Positions 44,655 to 53,406 are shown, counted from the stretch's first letter. The stretch is DNA of 64,000 bases from Devosia sp. MC521 (GCF_014127105.1 NZ_CP059902.1:2699001-2763000); one strand, 5' to 3'. Notes: generated by a model not told the origin, from the sequence alone. Numbers and translations are program-made.

Positions 44655-45590
44655 ATGATCCGCGCCCTTGTTCTTCTCGCTCTGCTCGCCCTTCCCGCCA
44701 GTGCTCTGGCTTCCGAATGGCGTTACACCGACGGCGCGGGCACAGAAGTCGTCCTTGCAGAACCGCCTCAGCGCATTGTTGCGCATACTAGCGTGGCCGC
44801 CGCTCTTATTCCCTTGGGCATCGAGCCCGTAGGCATTCTGCTCAACGGCCAACCCTCGCTCGAGCGCGCCCTCGAGGGCGTCGACGTTTCCCATATTCCT
44901 GTCGTCTCGCAAGGCTGGGGCGAAATCGACGCCGAGGCCATTCTTGCCCTCGTGCCCGACATCATCATCACCGAATATGCGCCAGAGTATTATTCCTATG
45001 CTGGCGGCACCCATGAGGAGCCGTTCAAATCCCGGCTGGAAGCCATTGCGCCCCTCATCGGCATCGCCACGCCCAATTCAACTCTCGCGACGATTGTTGA
45101 GTATGAAAGCTTTGCGCGTAGCCTCACAGACAGTGTCAATGAAGAGCGCCTTGCTGCCGACAAAGCCGCTTTTGAAAAAGCCCGCGACGCTCTCATCGCC
45201 ACTGCCGCCACCAAATCCGATTTGACGGTCCTGCCCATTTCGCCCGGCCGTTCAGAGATCGCCCTTGGCGTCGCCAGCCGCTTTGGCGAACTGGTCGATT
45301 TCCGCAATTGGGGCGTTAACATTGTCGAGCTGGTCCCCACCTCCGGCGACTATCACGCCACCAGCTGGGAAAACATTCGCAATTACGACAGCGACATCCT
45401 GCTCATCGATGATCGTTGGGGCATAGCCTCGCTCGCAACCATCACCGAAAACCCACTCGGCGCGCGCATCCCTGCCATCATAGCCCAGCAAACCGGCAAC
45501 TGGCCTGCCGGCTGGATCCGCAGTTATCGCGTCTACGCGCAGGAAATCGACAAGCTCACGAGCCTCCTTGAGCGCAGCGAAAAGCTCTAA
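44655..45590 (+). CDS. FecB/BtuF-type ABC substrate-binding protein (orphan)
   Basis: A 311-residue periplasmic binding protein of the iron-siderophore/cobalamin class. Its signal peptide is about residues 1-20 (MIRALVLLALLALPASALAS). The conserved PQRIVAHTSVAAALIPLGIEP (about 37-57) and VPDIIITEY follow. The start at 44655 is chosen to place the signal peptide at the N-terminus; upstream starts add a charged leader. No permease, ATPase or TonB receptor lies nearby, so the transporter it serves is elsewhere or it is a sensor. Its stop overlaps that of the convergent molybdoenzyme. Confidence 0.82.
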   Translation: MIRALVLLALLALPASALASEWRYTDGAGTEVVLAEPPQRIVAHTSVAAALIPLGIEPVGILLNGQPSLERALEGVDVSHIPVVSQGWGEIDAEAILALVPDIIITEYAPEYYSYAGGTHEEPFKSRLEAIAPLIGIATPNSTLATIVEYESFARSLTDSVNEERLAADKAAFEKARDALIATAATKSDLTVLPISPGRSEIALGVASRFGELVDFRNWGVNIVELVPTSGDYHATSWENIRNYDSDILLIDDRWGIASLATITENPLGARIPAIIAQQTGNWPAGWIRSYRVYAQEIDKLTSLLERSEKL

Positions 45591-46378
45591 ATTCCGCCGT
45601 ACCAATCATAGCCATTGTCTTCCCAATAGCCGCCCTTGCCGAGACCGATTTTGGAGAGATCATCCACCAGCTCAATGGTGTGGAGATATTTCGGCTGCTT
45701 ATAACCCAGTGCCCGCTCGATCCGCAGCCGCACCGGCGCGCCATTGCTCACAGGCAGCGTCTCATCATTGAGCCCATAGGCCAAAATCGTTTGCGGGTGG
45801 TAGGCGTCAACGAGGTCGGAGCTGGTGTAATAGAGAATGTCCCCGCTCAGCGTGCGCTGGATATTGTCAAAACAATGGTAGACGCAATAGCGCGCGCCAT
45901 CTTTCACCCCAGCCTCATCGAGCAGCGCCCCAAGTTGGGTGCCGGTCCACTTGGCGATGCAACTCCAGCCTTCAACACAATCATGCCGCGTAATCTGCGT
46001 GCGCGAGGGCATATTGCGCAATTCCGCCAGCGAATAGCTCACCTCGCGCTCCACCATCCCCTTGATGGTCAAGCGATAGGGCTCAAAATTGGCCATGCGC
46101 AGGAAATTATATTCGGCGGTCGTTGGCTCTGTTGAGCCATTGGGCTTCATGCCCTGCCGAATTTCGCTTTCGCTATATTCGGGCGACAGCACTTGCTCGC
46201 CAATCAGCGCCCGCTGCGCCCTGTAGGTCAGCACATTGGCGCTTTCCATAACCTCACGGATCGGATCGCCGCGTCGCGCCAGAAAATCGAACGGCTTACA
46301 GCCAGTCATCGCCAGTCCCGCGCCCACAGCACTGCCGCCCAGAATGAGTTTACGCCGATTGAGAATGAGCTTGCTCAT
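45587..46378 (-). CDS. sulfite-oxidase-like molybdopterin oxidoreductase
   Basis: A 263-residue exported molybdoenzyme of the SUOX/MsrP-like fold. The N-terminus NRRKLILGGSAVG is a twin-arginine signal; TGC at 25-27 could be a weak lipobox. The molybdenum ligand is Cys134 in RHDCVEGW, followed by WTGTQLGALL. LRIERALGYKQPKYL closes the fold. It overlaps the cytochrome b gene by four bases, so the two form an electron-transfer pair at the inner membrane. The substrate is unknown. It differs from MsrPQ in having a cytochrome b of another family. Confidence 0.85.
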   Translation of the reverse strand: MSKLILNRRKLILGGSAVGAGLAMTGCKPFDFLARRGDPIREVMESANVLTYRAQRALIGEQVLSPEYSESEIRQGMKPNGSTEPTTAEYNFLRMANFEPYRLTIKGMVEREVSYSLAELRNMPSRTQITRHDCVEGWSCIAKWTGTQLGALLDEAGVKDGARYCVYHCFDNIQRTLSGDILYYTSSDLVDAYHPQTILAYGLNDETLPVSNGAPVRLRIERALGYKQPKYLHTIELVDDLSKIGLGKGGYWEDNGYDWYGGI

Positions 46379-47268
46379 GGCTTGTCCTTCTCCTGAATAG
46401 GCGTATCGGGGCTGGTCCGATAGCGTCCCGTGATCATCGAGCGCAGATTATTCAGCGGCCCGGAGACAATCACCATGATCACATGGACGACGAAAAACAG
46501 CACCAGAAGCGCCATGGCGATAAAGTGGATGGTGCGCGCCGTCTGTCGCCCCCCGAACAAGTCCAGCAGCCACGGAAACCCTGCATTCATACCCGGGCTC
46601 ATGCACAGCCCGGTCAGGATAACCGCTGGAAACAGCACAACGAAGACCATGAAATAGGTGAGCTTTTGCAAAGGCGAATAGCGTCGCCCATGATGGATCC
46701 GGAACCGCAGATGGTTCCAAATATCACCCGGCAAGCCCCGCCAATCGCCCTTTTTCGGGATAATATCACGCTCAATATGCCCATTGAGCACGCTGGCGAC
46801 AAACCAGACGAACATCGTGCCGACGAAAATCCAGCCAAAGAAGAAGTGCACCACCCGCCCGGTCGCCAGATCGCGGAACGAGGGAATGGTCACAGCCCCC
46901 GGAAAGGCCACAAAATCGGGCCGCACGGCCGATCCGCTCATGCCCAAAACGCCGGTGGTATCAAAGGTCTGCCCGAAGACGGTCGTCTGTCCGCGCGGAC
47001 CCTCAGGCGTATTGACCGCCCTGATATCGAGAATGGCGTTGTCAAACTCAAAGCCAGATTGCTGGCCGATATAGAGCGTGGGGTGGGCGTTGAAAATCTG
47101 CAAGCCAGAGAACAGCAGAAAGAATAGGCAGATCACCCAGGACCAATGGGTTAACCGCGTCCAGATCGATTGCCGATAGACCAGCGGCCCTTTGGTCGCT
47201 GGTGTGGTTTTCTCTGCGTTCAACGCCACGGTATTCGCCTCCTCAAGAGAGATAAGCGTCCGCGCCAC
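46375..47268 (-). CDS. cytochrome b subunit, b561/thiosulfate-reductase type
   Basis: A 297-residue inner-membrane cytochrome. After the conserved YRQSIWTRLTHWSWVICLF start (about 31-49) there are four to five membrane helices. Heme-ligand His candidates lie in LTHW, RVVHFFFGW, KLTYFM and IHFIAMALLVLFFVVHV. A soluble loop of about 60 residues lies between helices 1 and 2. It would exchange electrons between the quinone pool and the molybdoenzyme encoded next. Confidence 0.85.
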   Translation of the reverse strand: MARTLISLEEANTVALNAEKTTPATKGPLVYRQSIWTRLTHWSWVICLFFLLFSGLQIFNAHPTLYIGQQSGFEFDNAILDIRAVNTPEGPRGQTTVFGQTFDTTGVLGMSGSAVRPDFVAFPGAVTIPSFRDLATGRVVHFFFGWIFVGTMFVWFVASVLNGHIERDIIPKKGDWRGLPGDIWNHLRFRIHHGRRYSPLQKLTYFMVFVVLFPAVILTGLCMSPGMNAGFPWLLDLFGGRQTARTIHFIAMALLVLFFVVHVIMVIVSGPLNNLRSMITGRYRTSPDTPIQEKDKP

Positions 47269-47294
47269 TCATGCGGCGCGGTAGGCACTTCACG

Positions 47295-47942
47295 CTAAAC
47301 GTCGCGTGCCGCCCAATTCATACCACGGCGGATGATGGTTGCCATATTAGGGTTTTCGAATTCTTTGGCTTGGTGGCCTAAAGTCATGTGGAACACGCGG
47401 CCCTGGCCGTACTGCCGCTTCCAGACGACAGGCATAACGACGCCCTTGGTCCAAGCGGCGTGCTCACCCGAAAATGTCGTCGTCGCCAGCACTTCGATCG
47501 ATGGATCGACATGCATGTAATATTGCTCGGACGTGTATGGGAACGACTTGATCCCGGCCATGATCGGATCTTCCGGCCGCGCCACATCGACCGTGTAGTC
47601 GATGATATCGCCCGGATGCGCCACCCACTGGCCACCGACCATGAATTGATATTCGACGCTATCGCGAAACGCGTCGCTCATCCCCCCGTGATGCCCGGCA
47701 AGGCCCACGCCGTTTTCGACCGCCTTGGTCAGGTTCGCCACCTCGTCCTTGCCAATCTTGCTCATCGTGAAAATCGGGATAATCAACGACAGATTGGCAA
47801 TATCAGGATCGGCAAAAGCGCTGGTCTCGGTTGAGGTGCGGACAGAATATCCGTCCTCATGGAGCCACCGACGATAAATCGTGGCGCACTCCTCAGGGTC
47901 ATGCCCCTCCCAACCACCATAAACGATCAATGCACTGCGCAT
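47295..47942 (-). CDS. ThuA-like domain protein (isolated)
   Basis: A 215-residue protein with a ThuA-like (class I glutamine-amidotransferase-like) fold: SALIVYGGWEGHDPEECA at the start, VGLAGHHGGMSDAF, FMVGGQWVAHPG and GQGRVFHMTLGHQAKEF. It is distant from the ThuA encoded at 52592. The start at 47942 leads directly into the first beta strand. It is separate from the thu operon, 26 bases before the cytochrome b gene on the same strand. Related proteins act with Gfo/Idh/MocA oxidoreductases on sugars; none is adjacent here. The substrate is unknown. Confidence 0.82.
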   Translation of the reverse strand: MRSALIVYGGWEGHDPEECATIYRRWLHEDGYSVRTSTETSAFADPDIANLSLIIPIFTMSKIGKDEVANLTKAVENGVGLAGHHGGMSDAFRDSVEYQFMVGGQWVAHPGDIIDYTVDVARPEDPIMAGIKSFPYTSEQYYMHVDPSIEVLATTTFSGEHAAWTKGVVMPVVWKRQYGQGRVFHMTLGHQAKEFENPNMATIIRRGMNWAARDV

Positions 47943-48222
47943 GCGCAATCCCCTGCAAATCAAACCGTGGCAACAATAACGGAGTGATCGGGAGATGTAA
48001 GCCCACTAAGCCAATTCATTGCCAAATCTAGACACGCACCGCCGACAAGCCCTTAAGTCTCTTACTATAAAGAAAATTTCCCACCCTCATCTTAGCGCCC
48101 CCACCAACCCACTCGATCCATCCCTCCGCCGACGAGTGGCAGGTTTGGCAGGCGTACTCTTGCCTCCCCTCAGCCCCTTCCCCAAATCCCCCAACCAACT
48201 CGATCCATCCCTCCCCCTACCA
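47943..48222. repeat. gene-free region with degenerate repeat units
   Basis: No gene was found. ACTCGATCCATCCCTCC occurs at about 48111 and 48199, each preceded by CCCAACCAAC-like sequence. The block GCCTCCCCTCAGCCCC near 48163 recurs as GCCTCCCATCAGCCCC at 49043, after the IS. This suggests two imperfect tandem units of roughly 90 bases, the second containing the REP-like palindrome that the IS entered. Confidence 0.5.
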
Positions 48223-49010
48223 GGGGACTGTTTACAACTTGCTCATTTGGGATTCTAGTTTGGCTGTTTGGGGGTGATTTGCCGGAGGGTTTGAGATGGA
48301 TTGTCCAGATTGTTCTAGCGCTGCGACGGTCAAGCGCGGCCTTAAGGCGGGTTACCAGCGATTTAGCTGTAAGGAGTGTGGTCGGTACTTTACTGACCGC
48401 GCCCTAAATTCAGCGCTCAGACAAAAGCGCAGGCCGTTCAGATGTATCTCAACGGCACCGGCATTCGGGCCATTGGGCGCGTCCTTTCGGCCTCCCCAGC
48501 CGCGGTCCTTAAATGGATCCGCAAGGAGCACGACATCTTGCAAGAGCGGATCGCGGCTCAGCGCGGGACGCCAGCGAGCGGGCCCGATATTATTGAGATG
48601 GACGAGATCTATACCTACGTCCAAAAAAACAGCAGCGAGCGGTTATCTGGACCGTTTATAGCCGAAGACAGCGCCGCGTTGTTGCCCACCACATCGGTGA
48701 CAAAGGCGTAGAAAGTGCGATCACGGCTTACCGCTTGGCCCTGCAGGCTGTGGGTGAGATCGGGGCCATCTTTACCGATGCCAACTCTTGTTACGCACTC
48801 GCTTTCAAGCGCAATGGCGTGACCGTGCCACATTTGGAAACAAAGGCGCAAACCCACCTGATTGAGTCCTCAAATTCCTCAATAAGGGACAATCTTGCGC
48901 GGTTCAATCGGCGGACAAAGCGCGTCTCCAAAACAGTGCAGATGCTCGAGATTACGCTCAATCTGTTCTTCAACAGGCACCTCATGAAGAGTCCCAAATG
49001 AACAGTCCCC
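48223..49010 (+). mobile_element. IS1-family insertion sequence, copy 2 (frameshifted)
   Basis: A 788-base element almost identical to copy 1, with the same GGGGACTGTT ends and the extra-base left end. It is one base shorter because of a deletion in the transposase. Orientation is opposite to copy 1. The flanking 9-base duplication is exact, so the insertion is recent or well preserved. Confidence 0.9.
48296..49001 (+). pseudogene. IS1-family transposase, inactivated by a 1-base deletion
   Basis: The zinc-ribbon start (CPDC, CKEC) is intact, but where copy 1 reads CGCGCCCCTAAATTC this copy has CGCGCCCTAAATTC. The lost C, near 48405, shifts the frame after about 37 codons. The rest of the InsA-like part, the A7C slippery site and the whole C-terminal catalytic region remain readable in their own frames and differ from copy 1 by only a few substitutions. 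It could still be moved by the intact copy. Confidence 0.85.
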
Positions 49011-49168
49011 CCTACCAGGGGGAGGTTAGGTGGGGGTCCCGGTGCCTCCCATCAGCCCCGCCCCAAAAAACACCGCACTTTGCACTGTTACAAAGACCTG
49101 CTTAACTACCCGCGCGTTCCGTGCCCGCCACGGACTGCAGCAAGGACAATGAACGAGGAATTACGGGG

Positions 49169-50773
49169 ATGAAGAAACTGCTTTTGAGCGCCACCGCGCT
49201 CACGTTTTTCGCCGGTCTTTCTGGCGCCGCCTATGCCGACTTCACACTGAACATCCTGCACATCAACGATTTCCACTCGCGGTTTGACCCGATCACGGGA
49301 TCGGACTCCAATTGCAATGCGGAAACTGACGCCAAAGGCGAATGCTTCGGCGGCATCGCGCGATTGAAAACCATCATCGACGACACCCGCGAGAAATACA
49401 CCTCGGGCAATTCGATTCTGCTGTCCGCGGGCGACAACTTCCAAGGCTCGCTCTATTACTCGACCTACAAGTCCAAGATCGTTGCCGACTTCTTCAACCA
49501 GATGGGCTTTGACGTCGTCGCCACCGGCAATCATGAATTTGACGACGGCCCGGAAGAGTTCCTCAAATTTATCGACGCTGCCGAGTTCCCAATCATTGGC
49601 GGCAATTTTGACGTCTCGCGTGACGATAACCTGCGCGGCAAGATCAAGGGCTCCTATGTTGTCGAAATCGGCGGCGAAAAGATCGGCATTATCGGCGCCA
49701 CTGCAGAGGACACACCCGAAATCGCTTCCGTGGGCAATGTCGAATTCCACGACGTCATTCAATATGTCCGCGGCGCGGCCGAAGCGCTCGACGCCGCTGG
49801 CGTCAATAAGATCATCCTGCTCTCCCACATTGGCTATGGGGTAGATCTGCAAGTTGCCGCAGCGGTCCCGCTCGTCGACATCATTGTTGGTGGTCACAGC
49901 CACTCGCTGCTATCGAACACAGCTGAAAACGCCGTCGGCCCTTATCCGACCATGGTCACCAATCCGGACGGGATTGAGGTCGCCGTCGTCCAAGCCAATC
50001 AATATGGCAAATATCTCGGCGATCTCTCCGTCACTTGGGACGACAATGGCGTTGTCACCAAGGCCGAAGGCGAGCCCTATCTGATCGACGCCACCGTCGT
50101 CGGCAATGAAGACTTCAAGACCCAGCTTGCCGATCTGGCTGGCCCCCTCGCCGAAATGGCAGCTGTCGTTGTCGGTTCCACCACCGCACCGCTCGAAGGC
50201 TCGCGTGAAGTCTGCCGCGTGCAAGAATGTAACCTCGGCAATCTGCTCGCCGAAGCGATCCTCGAGCGCACCAAAGATCAGGGCGCAACCATCGCTTTCC
50301 AGAACTCTGGCGGCATTCGCGCGTCCATCGACACCGGCGAAATCACCATGGGTGAAGTGCTGACGGTTCTGCCGTTCTCTAACACTCTCGCCACCGTCGA
50401 AGTCTCGGGCGCAGACGTCATTGAAGCGCTCGAAAACGCCGTCAGTGACGTCGAAAACGGCGCTGGCCGCTTCAGCCAAGTCGCGGGCATGAAGTATTCC
50501 TTCTCGCTCTCCAAACCGGTGGGCGAGCGCGTCTCCGACGTTCTGGTCAAGGGCGAAGGCGATGAATGGGTGCCGATCGACGAAGAGGTTGACTACATCA
50601 TCGTCACCAATAACTTTGTCCGCGGCGGCGGTGACGGTTTTGGAGTTTTTGCCGAGGGCGAAGATCCATATGACTTCGGCCCACCACTTGAACAGGTTCT
50701 GGCCGATTACATCGCCGAGCATGGTGGCTCCTACACACCATTCTTGGATGGTCGCATCACCCAGCTCGACTAA
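49169..50773 (+). CDS. secreted 5'-nucleotidase / bifunctional nucleotide phosphatase
   Basis: A 534-residue periplasmic enzyme of the UshA/5'-nucleotidase family. Signal peptide 1-23 ends AYA. The metallophosphatase motifs are INDFHSR, SAGDNF, GNHEFD and VGGHSHSL. The C-terminal substrate domain has NSGGIRASIDTG and TNNFVRGGGDGFG, where the stacked aromatic pair binds the base. ATG 49169 is preferred, with GAGGA upstream. It would release nucleosides from external nucleotides, which suits the nucleoside-type importer at 25.9-30.6 kb, though the two are far apart and not co-transcribed. Confidence 0.92.
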   Translation: MKKLLLSATALTFFAGLSGAAYADFTLNILHINDFHSRFDPITGSDSNCNAETDAKGECFGGIARLKTIIDDTREKYTSGNSILLSAGDNFQGSLYYSTYKSKIVADFFNQMGFDVVATGNHEFDDGPEEFLKFIDAAEFPIIGGNFDVSRDDNLRGKIKGSYVVEIGGEKIGIIGATAEDTPEIASVGNVEFHDVIQYVRGAAEALDAAGVNKIILLSHIGYGVDLQVAAAVPLVDIIVGGHSHSLLSNTAENAVGPYPTMVTNPDGIEVAVVQANQYGKYLGDLSVTWDDNGVVTKAEGEPYLIDATVVGNEDFKTQLADLAGPLAEMAAVVVGSTTAPLEGSREVCRVQECNLGNLLAEAILERTKDQGATIAFQNSGGIRASIDTGEITMGEVLTVLPFSNTLATVEVSGADVIEALENAVSDVENGAGRFSQVAGMKYSFSLSKPVGERVSDVLVKGEGDEWVPIDEEVDYIIVTNNFVRGGGDGFGVFAEGEDPYDFGPPLEQVLADYIAEHGGSYTPFLDGRITQLD

Positions 50774-50795
50774 CGCAAACTATAGCCAAGATTCT

Positions 50796-50822
50796 AAGGG
50801 CGCTTCCGAGCGCCCTTTTTTG
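50796..50822 (+). terminator. intrinsic terminator of the 5'-nucleotidase gene
   Basis: GGGCGCT and AGCGCCC pair around TCCG and are followed by seven T, 24 bases after the stop. Confidence 0.9.
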
Positions 50823-50949
50823 TGCCCACAAACGAAAATTGTGATGACCCGTTCGGTGAACAATTCGTGAGCCCGCCCGTTAAGGGAGGGCTGGCGCCGT
50901 CACGCCTTGTGATCGGCCTAGCCAACGCGATAATTTAGAGACCCTTAGC

Positions 50950-51363
50950 ATGAAGCCCTTACTTTTTGCTGCCATCGCCGTTTCCGCTCTGACCCTTGCG
51001 GCGTGTGATAACGCGCCAAGCGAAACACCCCCAGCCGCGTCAACGACCACGACGACACCAGCCCCGGCCCCTGCTCCAACGCCTGCACCTGCCCCAGCGC
51101 CTGCAGCGACGCCAGCGCCAACGCCTGCTCCGGCAGACCCGACCGCGACTTTGCCGTCGGACGCTGAAGTCAAGCAGGCCATGGACGATCTGCAGAACCA
51201 GGTAAAAGAGCTCAATCTGACCGATGCTGAAAAGCAGGAAGCGATTGCTCAGGCCCGTACTCAGGCCGAAACCATGGCCAAAAGCTCGGGCCTTACGGAC
51301 GAACAGGTCAAGCAGGCTGGCGATGCCGCCGAAAACGCGGCCAAGCAGATGTTCGGCCTCTAA
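50950..51363 (+). CDS. small Ala/Pro-rich lipoprotein
   Basis: A 137-residue predicted lipoprotein. The signal peptide ends in the lipobox LAAC, with Cys19 as the lipidated residue. Residues about 25-66 are a low-complexity Thr then Ala-Pro linker (repeated PAPAPAP). Residues about 69-137 form a helical, Gln/Ala-rich domain (VKQAMDDLQNQVKELN) that could be a coiled coil. The linker may span periplasm or cell wall. Function unknown. Terminators lie on both sides, so it is a single-gene unit. Confidence 0.8.
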   Translation: MKPLLFAAIAVSALTLAACDNAPSETPPAASTTTTTPAPAPAPTPAPAPAPAATPAPTPAPADPTATLPSDAEVKQAMDDLQNQVKELNLTDAEKQEAIAQARTQAETMAKSSGLTDEQVKQAGDAAENAAKQMFGL

Positions 51364-51365
51364 TT

Positions 51366-51402
51366 CAAAAAAATTAGGCCCGCATCGCTGCGGGCCTCTT
51401 GC
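51366..51402. terminator. bidirectional terminator
   Basis: AGGCCCGCA (51376-51384) and TGCGGGCCT (51389-51397) pair around TCGC. On the minus strand TAATTTTTTTG follows, ending the thu operon; on the plus strand a short CTTG tail follows. Confidence 0.85.
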
Positions 51403-51417
51403 TTTGCACCGTGTCGC

Positions 51418-52467
51418 TTAGACGTGGTGCTCGGTGCGGTCGCGATCAGTCACCGTCCCCAAATCCAAAACCTTCTGAATATTTGTGGCGTGGCGGAAGC
51501 TTGGCTCAAGGTTCTTGCCGGTGCGGCACGCTTCAACAAAGCGCTCGTAATTTGTCTGCACCTTGTCGACCTGAACCTCGGTCCATGTCGCTGTCTCAGC
51601 ATCATCACCGAGGCAGGTCAGAAGCTGCGATCCATCATGACGATGGCGCACTTCCACCGCACCCAACTCACCATAAACGCGCAAGCGCAGTTCATTGACG
51701 TGGCCGGTTGCCCAACGGGTCGCGTGAATCACGCCGAGTGCGCCATTTTCCAGCTGCGCCGTCATGGCAAAGCTGTCGTTCGCGTCCAGATCATATTCGC
51801 CAATCTTATTGCCCGGAGCCTTATCGAAGGTTTCCAAGCGGCAGAAGACCTTGGAGAAATCGCTGCCCGCGCCATAGGCGGCAAAGTCCAGGATGTGAAC
51901 GCCGATGTCGCCCAAAACGCCATTCGAGCCATGCTTTTTGGACAAGCGCCAAAGCCACTGCGACTCCGTGCGCCAGTCACCCCAAGCCTTGGACACCAGC
52001 CAGCTCTGCAGATAGCTCGCCTCAAAATGCTTGACCTGACCGACCTGTCCCGACAGCACGATCTCACGGGCCTTTTGCAGCTCAGAGACGTTGCGATAGG
52101 TCAGATTGACCATGTTCACGAGGCCAAGGCGCTCGGCCGTTTCGGTCATTTCCAGCGCACGCGCATGGTCGGTCGCCAGTGGCTTTTCGCAGAACACATG
52201 CTTGCCGCCATTGAGCGCTGCAATCGTGGTCGCGTAGTGCACGCTATCGGGCGTCACATTGGCAATGGCGTCAAATTCGCCCCAAGCCAGCGCTGCATCG
52301 AGCGAGCCAAAGCCGCGCTCAATATTGTGTGCCGAGCAGAACGCCTCAACGCGTGCCGGATCAACGTCCACGCCCCCCACAAGGGTCACGCCTTCAATGG
52401 CCGCAAAATTCTTGGCGTGCGTGTTTGCCATGCCGCCAGTACCCAGGATGAGGATACGCATTGTCAT
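51418..52467 (-). CDS. thuB: ThuB, Gfo/Idh/MocA-family oxidoreductase (trehalose 3-oxidation)
   Basis: A 349-residue NAD(P)-dependent oxidoreductase. The N-terminal nucleotide motif is GTGGMANTHAKN (about 9-20), the EKPLA motif is at about 93-97, and VNLTYRN lies near 120. Its position as the last gene after thuA matches thuEFGKAB of Sinorhizobium, where ThuA and ThuB together oxidise trehalose and related disaccharides to the 3-keto form. A terminator-like hairpin separates it from thuA. Confidence 0.9.
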   Translation of the reverse strand: MTMRILILGTGGMANTHAKNFAAIEGVTLVGGVDVDPARVEAFCSAHNIERGFGSLDAALAWGEFDAIANVTPDSVHYATTIAALNGGKHVFCEKPLATDHARALEMTETAERLGLVNMVNLTYRNVSELQKAREIVLSGQVGQVKHFEASYLQSWLVSKAWGDWRTESQWLWRLSKKHGSNGVLGDIGVHILDFAAYGAGSDFSKVFCRLETFDKAPGNKIGEYDLDANDSFAMTAQLENGALGVIHATRWATGHVNELRLRVYGELGAVEVRHRHDGSQLLTCLGDDAETATWTEVQVDKVQTNYERFVEACRTGKNLEPSFRHATNIQKVLDLGTVTDRDRTEHHV

Positions 52468-52545
52468 TTATCCCTGCGGCCCGCGCCGCGCTGTTTCTCA
52501 ACCAACGGTTCAGCTCTTGTACCGAGCCGATTTCCGTCCATTCAA

Positions 52546-52571
52546 AAATCCCGACGCGAACGCCGGGATTT
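52546..52571 (-). terminator. terminator-like hairpin between thuA and thuB
   Basis: On the minus strand AAATCCCG and CGGGATTT pair around a 10-base loop and are followed by TT and then GAATGG. The T run is short, so partial termination that lowers thuB relative to thuA is more likely than a full stop. Confidence 0.55.
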
Positions 52572-52591
52572 CAAAAAGTGCGTCGCTCAGC

Positions 52592-53371
52592 TTATTTGAA
52601 GCCTTCGCGGCCTTCATGAAGGGTCGGACCGCGTTCTTCGATCGCTTCGAGCGCTTCACCAACCGGCACATTCGGTGCGTCCAGCAGCGCTGGGAAACGC
52701 GTACCGTTATTGGCCCAGTTCACCGCATTGCGCAGCACCTTGCCTACGGTATCGTCGTGATAGGTTGGATAGGTTTCGTGACCCGGACGGAAGTAGAAGA
52801 TATTGCCCGCGCCGCGACGATAGGTCAGGCCCGAACGGAACACTTCGCCACCCTGGAACCACGACACGAAAACCGTTTCGAGTGGTTCTGGCACCGAGAA
52901 GGGCTCGCCATACATTTCTTCCATTTCGAGTTCGAAGAATGGCGGCAGGCCCTTGGCAATCGGGTGGCCCGGATTGACGACCCACAGGCGTTCGCGTTCG
53001 CCCGCTTCACGCCAGCTGAGCGCACAAGGCGAACCCATCAGGCGCTTGAAAATCTTTGAGAAGTGGCCCGAGTGCAGAACGATCAGGCCCATGCCCTGCC
53101 AAACATGCTTGGCAATGCGTTCGACAACTTCATCGGAAACGTCGCCATGCGCGGCGTGGCCCCACCAAACCAGAACGTCGGTGTTCGCAAGCACGTCTTC
53201 GGTGCAGCCATGTTCCGGCTCCTGAAGCGTCGCGGTCTTCACCTCGATATTGCCATCCTGCTTGAGCAGCGAGGCAATCTGGTTGTGCATGCCATTTGGA
53301 TAGTTTTCGGCGACAACCTTGTTCTTTTGTTCGTGAACATTCTCGCCCCAAACGAGTGTACGGATGGGCAT
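52592..53371 (-). CDS. thuA: ThuA, trehalose utilisation protein
   Basis: A 259-residue protein with the ThuA fold: [13 protein letters not shown] near the start, [38 protein letters not shown] and a [18 protein letters not shown] stretch with conserved His residues. It works with ThuB in converting trehalose to 3-ketotrehalose. It lies 116 bases after thuK; the gap holds a GTCGACC/GGTCGAC stem (53389-53406). Confidence 0.94.
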   Translation of the reverse strand: MPIRTLVWGENVHEQKNKVVAENYPNGMHNQIASLLKQDGNIEVKTATLQEPEHGCTEDVLANTDVLVWWGHAAHGDVSDEVVERIAKHVWQGMGLIVLHSGHFSKIFKRLMGSPCALSWREAGERERLWVVNPGHPIAKGLPPFFELEMEEMYGEPFSVPEPLETVFVSWFQGGEVFRSGLTYRRGAGNIFYFRPGHETYPTYHDDTVGKVLRNAVNWANNGTRFPALLDAPNVPVGEALEAIEERGPTLHEGREGFK

Positions 53372-53388
53372 GGTAGGCTCCTAATGCT

Positions 53389-53406
53389 GTCGACCCCTTG
53401 GTCGAC
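53389..53406 (-). repeat. hairpin between thuK and thuA
   Basis: GTCGACC and GGTCGAC pair perfectly around CCTT. No T run follows on the minus strand, so it is probably a processing or stability element separating transport from catabolic genes. Confidence 0.55.

Larger units (their letters stand above)
48209..49025. repeat. REP-like palindrome interrupted by IS copy 2
   Basis: The left part CCCTCCCCCTACCAG runs from 48209 into the IS start. The right part CCCTACCAG then GGGGAGGTTAGGTGGGGG lies at and after 49010. CCCTACCAG is an exact 9-base target duplication on both sides. The restored site is CCTCCCCC, TACCA, GGGGGAGG, TTAGGTGGGGG, the same design as at 31491 and 1038. Confidence 0.8.

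Noticed and set aside
48094..48222. A CRISPR array in the repeated region before IS copy 2
   Set aside because: Only two imperfect units of about 90 bases are present, with no short regular repeats or spacers.
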